From: Verrucomicrobiales bacterium
Lineage (GTDB): Bacteria; Verrucomicrobiota; Verrucomicrobiia; Verrucomicrobiales; DEV007
DNA length: 6,394 nucleotides
Reading direction: 5' to 3'
Assembly (NCBI GenBank): GCA_017991025.1
Contig: JAGNMT010000221.1
Location: forward strand, 1-6,394
The notes under the pieces are model-generated. The model had not been told where the DNA came from. It saw only the letters and a program-made list of their open reading frames with translations, and did not search any database. Below are positions 1 to 5,099 of the stretch, one piece after another; the stretch's first letter is position 1; the number at the start of each line of letters is the position of its first letter. The translations under genes and the position numbers were made by a program.

Positions 1-545
1 GCCCGGATCAGCTCCACGACACGACGCATGTGGTTTTCCGCGTGAGCCTGATTTCCCATCTGGGTGACCACCCCCGTCTTGGCAGCGAACTCGGCGACGG
101 TGCGGGCTTCCCAAATGCTGTGGGTCAGCGGCTTTTGGCAATAGACATGGCAGCCTTTCTTCATCGCCGCGATGGAAGCATGGGCGTGAACATGATCAGG
201 GGTTGAAACGGTGACCGCATCGATCTTGTCGCCTTCGGCATCGAGCATCTCACGCCAGTCTTCGTAGAACTTGGCGTCGGGATGATCCTTCCGGGTTTTC
301 TCGTAGGCCCCTCCAAGATTGGGGTATTTATCCGTGTTAAAAACATCACAGAGGTGAGTCACTTGAAAACCCGCACCGGCGGAGTTCGCGATGTCGCTGG
401 CCCCCTTTCCGGAGGTGCCGATCCCGGCGAGGGTGATCCTGTCATTAGCCCCGAAGACGCGGCTCGGAACGACTTGGAAGTTGAAAGCCGCTGCGGTAGC
501 CGCAACGCCTTTGACGAAGTTTCTTCGGGAGGATGTTTTTTCCAT
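1..545 (-). CDS. Gfo/Idh/MocA-family oxidoreductase, Tat-exported (3' part outside window)
   Basis: Reading leftwards from the ATG at 545, the frame stays open to the window edge for 181 codons, so only the N-terminal part is present. The protein begins with a twin-arginine signal, SSRRNFVKG at residues 5-13, followed by an Ala-rich hydrophobic stretch, which implies folded export to the periplasm. A Rossmann NAD(P)-binding start follows: TLAGIGTSGKG (about 38-48) carries the GxGxxG pattern. Further family landmarks are VSTPDHVHA (113-121), CQKPLTH (136-142, the EKP-type catalytic-lysine motif in its QKP form) and QMGNQAHA (162-169). Family members oxidise or reduce sugars and related polyols with NAD(P); the substrate cannot be told from this fragment. 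Secreted versions are common in PVC bacteria, often beside DUF1501 or PSD1 genes as here. No Shine-Dalgarno is visible before the ATG, but the Tat motif at residues 6-12 supports this start. Confidence 0.92.
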   Translation of the reverse strand, partial: MEKTSSRRNFVKGVAATAAAFNFQVVPSRVFGANDRITLAGIGTSGKGASDIANSAGAGFQVTHLCDVFNTDKYPNLGGAYEKTRKDHPDAKFYEDWREMLDAEGDKIDAVTVSTPDHVHAHASIAAMKKGCHVYCQKPLTHSIWEARTVAEFAAKTGVVTQMGNQAHAENHMRRVVELIR

Positions 546-719
546 AGACTGGGGTGTTTAAAAGTCGCAGCGCTCTCGGCCGCAGAATCGTTTGAACCCG
601 AGTTAACGACAAAAGACGACATCATTCAATGCCGTAATTCGGGAGAACAGTGCCCGTGCCATGCGGACACCGCAAAGAGGCCATTGCCGAACATTACTGA
701 AAAAAGTAAAGTCTTCCCC
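546..719. promoter_or_regulatory. Divergent promoter region between the oxidoreductase and DUF1501 genes
   Basis: This 174-bp gap separates two start codons pointing away from each other, so it should hold both promoters. For the rightward gene, TTGCCG (684-689) and TAAAGT (707-712) are 17 bp apart, a plausible but imperfect sigma-70-like pair (4 of 6 matches each) that would start transcription at about 719-720. For the leftward gene only weak candidates were seen. ACGACA occurs twice, at 606-611 and 616-621, one helical turn apart and beside the palindrome GTTAAC (602-607), a possible protein-binding site. These are readings by eye and could be chance. Confidence 0.35.
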
Positions 720-731
720 GTGCTCGCTTTT
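717..731 (+). repeat. 15-bp direct repeat, copy 1, spanning the DUF1501 start codon
   Basis: CCCGTGCTCGCTTTT occurs here and again at 2169-2183, so the two copies bracket the DUF1501 gene. The first copy includes the GTG start codon and the next three codons. No similarity worth the name extends beyond the 15 bp on either side. A match of this length is not expected by chance in so short a window, but one such event is thin evidence of function. Confidence 0.5.
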
Positions 732-2129
732 GCTCCTCCCCTCACCCGCCGCGAAACGCTGAAGTCAGCGGCCTGCGGGTTTGGCTCGCTCGCTCTAGCG
801 GGGCTGATGGCTCGTCCGGCAGGTGCTTTGGAAAGTGCGGGAGGCATCGTGAATCCCTTCGCACCACGGCAGCCTCATTTCCCGGCGCGGGCCAAGCGGG
901 TCATTTTTCTGTTCATGCAGGGAGGTCCGTCGCAGGTGGATTCCTTCGACTGGAAGCCGGAGTTGTCGAAGCGACACGAGGAAGATCTCGGCGGCGGGCG
1001 AAAATATTTTCAATCCCCCTGGGCCTTTTCCCAGCACGGCCAGAGCGGGCTGCCCATTTCCAGTTTGTTCCCCCACATCGCCGGACACGCCGACGATCTC
1101 TGCCTCATCAATTCGATGCACACCGATGTCGGCAATCACCCGCAGGCCATCCTGCAGATGAACACCGGGAGCTTTCAGTTTGTGCGTCCTTCAGTCGGAT
1201 CATGGGTCGTCTACGGGCTCGGCACGGAAAACCAGAACCTGCCCGGCTTTGTCACGATCAACCCCGATTTCTCGGCCGGTGGCGCACGCAAGCACGGCTG
1301 CGCGTTTCTGCCTTCGGCCACGGCTGGCACTGCGATCAATCAATGGGGCGGAGCCGATGGAACCGACGCGCCCTCGCTGAAGGGCTTGAAAATCCCCTAC
1401 ACGGAAAACCCGTCGCTGACCATGACGCAACAGCGCCGCCAACTCGACCTGATCCAGTCGATCAACCATCAACGGCTCGCTAAGGACGGGATCAACGAAC
1501 CGCTTGAGGGTATCATCCAGAGTGCCGAGACCGCTTTCCGCATGCAAAGCGAGATGCCCGAACTGATGAATGTCGAGCGAGAGCCCGCTCACGTGCTGGA
1601 GCGCTACGGAGTGAATCAGGCAAAGACCGACAACTACGGACGGGCCTGTCTCATGGCACGGCGTTTGATTGAGGCGGGAGTGCGTTTTGTGCAGATCAAT
1701 CAGACCTTCTGGGATCAGCACACCAAGATCGTCGAAGGTCATCAGAAGCTCGCCGACGAGAGTGACCGCCCCATCGCTGCGATGCTGACCGATCTGAAAG
1801 AGCGCGGTCTTCTCGATGATACCATCGTCCTCTGGGGTGGTGAGTTCGGGCGTCCGCCGATTTTAAACAAAGACGCCGGACGCGATCACAATCATGTGGG
1901 ATTCACGATGTGGATGGCCGGTGGCGGCGTCAAAGGAGGGCTGCGCTACGGAGCCACCGATCCGACGGGCCAGACCGCCGAAGTCGACAAGGTGCATCTC
2001 CACGATCTGCACGCCACCCTCCTGCATCTCCTCGGCTTCGATCACGAGCGCCTCACCTACCGCTACGGTGGTCGCGACTTCCGGCTCACCGACGTCTTTG
2101 GAAAAGTGGTGAGCGGGGTTCTGGCGTGA
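720..2129 (+). CDS. DUF1501 family protein (alkaline phosphatase/sulfatase superfamily), Tat-exported
   Basis: A complete protein of 469 residues from the GTG at 720, a normal length for DUF1501 (PF07394). The start was chosen because it puts the twin-arginine motif LTRRETLKS at residues 8-16, followed by a short hydrophobic stretch; the frame is open far upstream, but there it runs antisense to the oxidoreductase gene. No Shine-Dalgarno is visible. Family landmarks occur in order: FMQGGPSQVDSFDWKP (65-80), a GSWVVYGLGTENQNLPGF block (about 160-178), YGVNQAKTDNYGRACLMAR, WDQH (331-334), WGGEFGR (372-378), GRDHNHVGF (387-395), HDLHATLLHLLG (428-439) and a C-terminal GGRDFRLTDVFG. The His/Asp-rich motifs resemble metal ligands of the alkaline phosphatase fold, but no activity is established for the family. 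DUF1501 genes usually accompany PSD1 cytochrome genes; here that partner is next door but convergent. The motif commonly seen as GEFGRTP reads GEFGRPP. A TTG at 684 is an alternative start. Confidence 0.93.
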   Translation: MLAFAPPLTRRETLKSAACGFGSLALAGLMARPAGALESAGGIVNPFAPRQPHFPARAKRVIFLFMQGGPSQVDSFDWKPELSKRHEEDLGGGRKYFQSPWAFSQHGQSGLPISSLFPHIAGHADDLCLINSMHTDVGNHPQAILQMNTGSFQFVRPSVGSWVVYGLGTENQNLPGFVTINPDFSAGGARKHGCAFLPSATAGTAINQWGGADGTDAPSLKGLKIPYTENPSLTMTQQRRQLDLIQSINHQRLAKDGINEPLEGIIQSAETAFRMQSEMPELMNVEREPAHVLERYGVNQAKTDNYGRACLMARRLIEAGVRFVQINQTFWDQHTKIVEGHQKLADESDRPIAAMLTDLKERGLLDDTIVLWGGEFGRPPILNKDAGRDHNHVGFTMWMAGGGVKGGLRYGATDPTGQTAEVDKVHLHDLHATLLHLLGFDHERLTYRYGGRDFRLTDVFGKVVSGVLA

Positions 2130-2165
2130 CGCCAACCCGCCACATTTCTCATTTTTCCAAATGAG
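2122..2165 (+). terminator. Two weak hairpins at the end of the DUF1501 gene, possible terminator
   Basis: TGGCG-TGA-CGCCA (2122-2134) is a 5-bp stem whose loop is the stop codon of the DUF1501 gene. A second stem, CTCATTT-TTCC-AAATGAG (2148-2165), has 7 perfect pairs but is AT-rich. A short run of T lies at 2152-2156, inside the second stem rather than after it, so this is not a textbook intrinsic terminator. The position just after a gene end in a convergent gap makes a termination role reasonable but unproven. Confidence 0.25.
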
Positions 2166-2292
2166 TTGCCCGTGCTCGCTTTTTGGGCAGCATTCGGCCA
2201 AATAAAACGGTTCAGTCTCTTCCTCCTCTTCCATCCCAGGCCTTCGTCAGGCCGACCAAAGAGGGCCACGTCGCCGAGTAAACACCCTCTCC
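2130..2292. other. Convergent intergenic region between DUF1501 and PSD1 genes
   Basis: The 163-bp gap lies between two converging stop codons and holds no credible gene. Besides the hairpins near its left end it contains the second copy of a 15-bp repeat (2169-2183), a small stem GGCCT-TCGTC-AGGCC (2239-2253) and, for the leftward gene, AGAGGG (2260-2265) facing CCCTCT (2285-2290) across a 19-nt loop. None is followed by a clear T tract on the relevant strand, so transcription may end by Rho or by overlapping weak structures. Confidence 0.5.
2169..2183 (+). repeat. 15-bp direct repeat, copy 2, downstream of DUF1501
   Basis: This is the second exact copy of CCCGTGCTCGCTTTT, 40 bp past the DUF1501 stop codon. 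The copies are 1452 bp apart in the same orientation. The neighbouring bases differ, so they look neither like insertion-sequence ends nor like a long duplicated segment. Confidence 0.5.
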
Positions 2293-4845
2293 TCAATAAA
2301 CCGTACGGAACTCCCCCGAGACCATCAACGCCTGCAAGGCCTGAGCCCAGAGTGTCAACGGGTCGGCGGGATCGGGCGGTGTGAGGAATTCGCTCATCGC
2401 GGCGCGCTCCTCCTCTGTCGGCAACCGTCCGAAGAGCCGCTCAAAGGCGATGGCAATCCGGTCCAAGTCGCTTTGCCCCGGCGTATCGGCGAGGAGCCGT
2501 TCGGCAGCGGCACGCGAGGCGCTCAGGGCGAGCGGACTGTTCATCAGAAAGAGTGACTGAGTCGGTACGATGGTGGACTGTCGGGCACCCGTCACCAGAT
2601 TCGGATCGGGCATGTCAAATATCGTCATGACGTCGAGGACCGCGCTCCTCGCCATTGGCAGATAGACGCTGCGATAGGGCACGTCGGCGGTCGCGTCCTT
2701 CAAATAGTAATCCCGACGCCCGATCTCCCGCGCTTGGGCTTGAGGCAGTTGTTTCGAGATCTCGGCGACTTGTGAGCCATTCAGGGGCGAAAAATCCAGC
2801 TTTCCGCCGGCAAAGAGCAGGCTGTCGCGGAGGGCTTCGGCCTCGATGGGCTGCGGGGCAAATCGCCAGAAGAGACGGTTGCCGGGATCGGCGGCATAGC
2901 TCGCCTGATCAGCGGCGGAGTCGAGCCCCCAGGCACGACTGAGGACGATGGCGCGGATCAGCTTTTTCGTGGACCATCCCATCTCTGGACTCATGAAACG
3001 CCGGGCGAGATCATCGAGCAGTTCGGGATGGCTGGGCGACTCGCCGAGCAGGCCGAAATTATCGACCGTAGTGACAAGACCGGCACCGAACAAGTGATGC
3101 CAGACCCGGTTCACATAGACTCGCGCCGTGAGCGGATTTTTTGGATCGGTGAGCCATTCGGCGAGTTGAAGGCGCCCGCTTTCTTTCGGTCCCACTACCG
3201 GTGACTGGAGTTGCCCGGCAAAGAGACCGGGCACACCTCGCGGCACGGGATCGAGCGGCTGATCGGGCAGCCCTTTGCCATACACGGGAGAGTCGGCGAG
3301 GCGCGAGGGCAGCGGGATCTTCGGGTCCTTTCTGGTGGCCTCCACCGCGACCTTCCATTGCTCATCGCTCATCACGGCAGCATCGAGGACGGCCATGGTG
3401 AACTCGGGCGGAGCCGGAATCGCCTCGCGGGCCGCTTTCACGAGCGCCTGATGACGCTGCACCTCGGCCTCGGCGGCCACGAGCGCGGGCGGGGGATTTT
3501 TTTTCCAGTCGGGTCCCTGCTTCTCGAGCGGATCGCGGATCTCGTTGCGCTTTTTGACGAACTCCATGTAAGTCGCCTGAACCGCATCGGCCTGCTTCGT
3601 CATTTCCGCGATCTGCTTCACCCGCTGCTCGCCGTCCGGCCCGAGCGGATAGGCGGCGACGTGCTCGGAGCGGGTGTTGGTCTCCGTCCCCGCGAGGTGT
3701 CGGCAGCTTTGGAAAATACCGGCGAGGGCGTAGTAGTCGCGGGTCGGAAAAGGATCGTATTTATGATCGTGACAGCGGGCACAGTTCGCAGTGAGGGCGA
3801 GGAAAGCGCGGCAAGTCGCGTCTATCATGTCGTCCGCGACGTTCAGTTGAAAGAGTGTCACATTCGCTTCGTCGAGCGTCTTCGCTCCCACGGTGAGAAA
3901 TCCCGTTGCCGTGATTTGCCTCTCACGTTCCTCCAGCGTCGTGGCCGGCAGCAGATCTCCGGCGATCTGCTGCCGGATGAACTGGTCGTAGGGCAGGTCG
4001 CGATTCAGCGCCTCGATGACCCAGTTGCGATAGCGCCAGGCGTAGGGGTAGAGCATGTTCCGCGAGTAGCCGCTCGACTCGCCGTAGCGCGCCACATCGA
4101 GCCAGTGCCGCCCCCATCGCCCTCCGAAACACGGGGAAGCGAGGAGACGGTCCACCACTTTTGCAAACGCATCGATCTCCGGCGCTGGATCATCGAGAAA
4201 AGCACGAATCTCCTCCGGTAGCGGAGGCAGCCCCGTTAATTCCAGCGTAGCCCGACGGATCAGGGTGCGCCGGTCAGCATTACCCGCCGGATGCAGCCCC
4301 GCCACATCGAGCCGGTGCTTCACATAATGATCGATGCGGTCGCGTGGCCAGGCGGCATCTGTAACAGCGGGAAGCTCGTGATTGGCGATCGGCTGAAAAG
4401 CCCAATGCGAAACGGCCGCCAGCTCGCGCGGCAGTTTCGATTCCCCGTCGCGGGGATCAGGGGCACCCATCGCGATCCAGGACTCGAAGTCCGCGATCAC
4501 CGCATCCGGCAGCTTCGATTTCGGCGGCATCCGTAAGTCGGGATTCGTCTGCCTTATCGCTTCCAGCAAATGGCTGCCAGCCACATCGCCCGGAATCACT
4601 GCGTCACGGCCTGATTTACCGCCCTTGCGGATGCCTTCGCGCGTGTCGAGCAGGAAGTCGGACTCGATCTTCTTCGCCCCCGTCGCATGGCACTGGTGGC
4701 ATCGCTCGATCAAGACGGGGCGGATTTTTGCTTCGAAAAAATCGCGCTGTGGTTTTGTTAACTCAACGGAGACGGGAACCTCCGGCCCTGCGCCCGAGGC
4801 AATCCCTCCGGTAAGAGCAAAAATTCCAAGGAACCAGTCATGCAT
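2293..4845 (-). CDS. PSD1-type protein: PSCyt1 cytochrome c, DUF1549 and DUF1553 domains
   Basis: Complete 850-residue protein. A weak hydrophobic leader (about residues 4-19) suggests export, as haem attachment would require. Domains in order: a Planctomycete-type cytochrome c domain with CHQCH at 49-53 and probable axial Met in LRMPP (M106); the link HWAFQP (147-152); DUF1549 from about 166, with LTGLPP, RWGRHWLDVARY and a second haem motif CARCHDHK (355-362); a charged, possibly coiled-coil linker at about 400-470; then DUF1553 from about 560, with VNRVWHHLFG, SHPELLDDLA and the closing block near ALQALMVSGEFRTVY. The two CxxCH motifs suggest a di-haem protein. Redox partner and substrate are unknown; the family is greatly expanded in PVC bacteria and typically sits directly upstream of a DUF1501 gene in one operon. 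Here the DUF1501 gene faces it instead. The ATG lacks a Shine-Dalgarno and lies in a small hairpin. Confidence 0.95.
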   Translation of the reverse strand: MHDWFLGIFALTGGIASGAGPEVPVSVELTKPQRDFFEAKIRPVLIERCHQCHATGAKKIESDFLLDTREGIRKGGKSGRDAVIPGDVAGSHLLEAIRQTNPDLRMPPKSKLPDAVIADFESWIAMGAPDPRDGESKLPRELAAVSHWAFQPIANHELPAVTDAAWPRDRIDHYVKHRLDVAGLHPAGNADRRTLIRRATLELTGLPPLPEEIRAFLDDPAPEIDAFAKVVDRLLASPCFGGRWGRHWLDVARYGESSGYSRNMLYPYAWRYRNWVIEALNRDLPYDQFIRQQIAGDLLPATTLEERERQITATGFLTVGAKTLDEANVTLFQLNVADDMIDATCRAFLALTANCARCHDHKYDPFPTRDYYALAGIFQSCRHLAGTETNTRSEHVAAYPLGPDGEQRVKQIAEMTKQADAVQATYMEFVKKRNEIRDPLEKQGPDWKKNPPPALVAAEAEVQRHQALVKAAREAIPAPPEFTMAVLDAAVMSDEQWKVAVEATRKDPKIPLPSRLADSPVYGKGLPDQPLDPVPRGVPGLFAGQLQSPVVGPKESGRLQLAEWLTDPKNPLTARVYVNRVWHHLFGAGLVTTVDNFGLLGESPSHPELLDDLARRFMSPEMGWSTKKLIRAIVLSRAWGLDSAADQASYAADPGNRLFWRFAPQPIEAEALRDSLLFAGGKLDFSPLNGSQVAEISKQLPQAQAREIGRRDYYLKDATADVPYRSVYLPMARSAVLDVMTIFDMPDPNLVTGARQSTIVPTQSLFLMNSPLALSASRAAAERLLADTPGQSDLDRIAIAFERLFGRLPTEEERAAMSEFLTPPDPADPLTLWAQALQALMVSGEFRTVY

Positions 4846-4864
4846 CGGGAGGAGACTACCCGAT
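4844..4864 (-). promoter_or_regulatory. Hairpin overlapping the PSD1 start codon
   Basis: On the minus strand ATCGGG and CCCGAT form a perfect 6-bp stem around a 9-nt loop, and the second arm ends in the AT of the ATG start codon. In mRNA this could hide the start of the PSD1 gene. The stem is short, so the call is tentative. Confidence 0.3.
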
Positions 4865-4885
4865 TTTGCTTCCCCTCCCCCAGTC

Positions 4886-4912
4886 CGTATACGCGCCCGG
4901 GAGTGTGCGCAA
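4886..4912 (-). promoter_or_regulatory. Candidate promoter for the PSD1 gene
   Basis: On the minus strand TTGCGC (4912-4907) is followed after 15 bp by TATACG (4891-4886). Both hexamers match sigma-70 consensus at 4 of 6 positions; the spacing is shorter than the ideal 17 bp. Transcription would begin roughly 35 bp before the start codon. Chosen by eye and could be chance. Confidence 0.25.
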
Positions 4913-4923
4913 GGCCAGGCGAA

Positions 4924-4932
4924 GCAAGAGGG
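4924..4932 (+). repeat. GCAAGAGGG motif, first copy
   Basis: The nonamer GCAAGAGGG occurs here and at 5044-5052 in the same orientation, and its core CAAGAGGG occurs inverted at 5070-5077. Any of the direct copies could pair with the inverted one in RNA, or the three could be binding sites for a protein. Confidence 0.4.
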
Positions 4933-5044
4933 AATTGATACCCGACGGGCCGTATGCCTTGCCGCCTGTCAGTCTGGTCCCGCGCGGCTGCGGCAATCGG
5001 GGATTCGGCAGGCAAATTTCCCCTCCTCGTTTGCGACAGCCATG

Positions 5045-5083
5045 CAAGAGGGTTAAGTGTCTCACCCGACCCTCTTGAGTCGG
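5045..5083 (+). promoter_or_regulatory. Two mutually exclusive hairpins in the dnaG leader
   Basis: CAAGAGGGT (5045-5053) and ACCCTCTTG (5069-5077) form a 9-bp perfect inverted repeat around 15 nt, extendable by a G-T pair. The second stem, CCGAC (5066-5070) with GTCGG (5079-5083), shares bases with the first, so only one can form at a time. Both end 16-22 nt before the dnaG ATG. The arrangement resembles an attenuator or a translational switch, but there is no T tract after either stem. Confidence 0.4.
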
Positions 5084-5099
5084 CGAATTGGATTAGAAC

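Larger units (their letters stand above)
4846..5099. promoter_or_regulatory. Structured divergent intergenic region between PSD1 and dnaG
   Basis: This 254-bp region should hold promoters for both flanking genes and is unusually rich in inverted repeats. TTGCTTC (4866-4872) pairs with GAAGCAA (4921-4927). TTGCCGC (4959-4965) pairs with GCGGCAA (4990-4996), while the overlapping TGCCTTGCCG (4955-4964) can instead pair, with one bulge, with CGGCAGGCA (5006-5014). CAAGAGGGT (5045-5053) pairs with ACCCTCTTG (5069-5077). GGAGGGGAA occurs twice on the minus strand, near 4871-4879 and near 5020-5028. The whole does not match any riboswitch, tRNA, SRP RNA or 6S RNA that can be recognised by eye. It could be a dnaG leader, a PSD1 leader or a small RNA. 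Confidence 0.45.

Noticed and set aside
282..719. N-terminal extension of the DUF1501 frame back to an ATG at 282
   Set aside because: The extension runs antisense to the oxidoreductase gene and through the intergenic gap, is low in hydrophobic or domain-like character, and would bury the Tat signal in the middle of the protein.
735..790. Lipoprotein signal around Cys19 of the DUF1501 protein (SAAC)
   Set aside because: The Cys follows the twin arginines too closely, with no hydrophobic segment before it, and the -3 residue is not the usual Leu.
1200..1742. 180-residue open frame on the minus strand
   Set aside because: Antisense shadow of the DUF1501 gene with no family features.
3497..3504. 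A8 tract (minus strand) in the PSD1 linker as a programmed slippage site
   Set aside because: It encodes Lys-Lys-Asn in a variable linker and the full-length frame is intact with all domains; nothing nearby suggests a stimulator.
3211..4221. 336-residue open frame on the plus strand
   Set aside because: It lies wholly inside and antisense to the PSD1 gene, whose domain motifs are unmistakable; the protein is Arg/His-rich with no recognisable motif, a usual by-product of GC-rich codon use.
4900..5050. Cobalamin, TPP or c-di-GMP riboswitch, SRP RNA or 6S RNA
   Set aside because: Characteristic conserved boxes of these RNAs could not be found on either strand; only generic stems are present.
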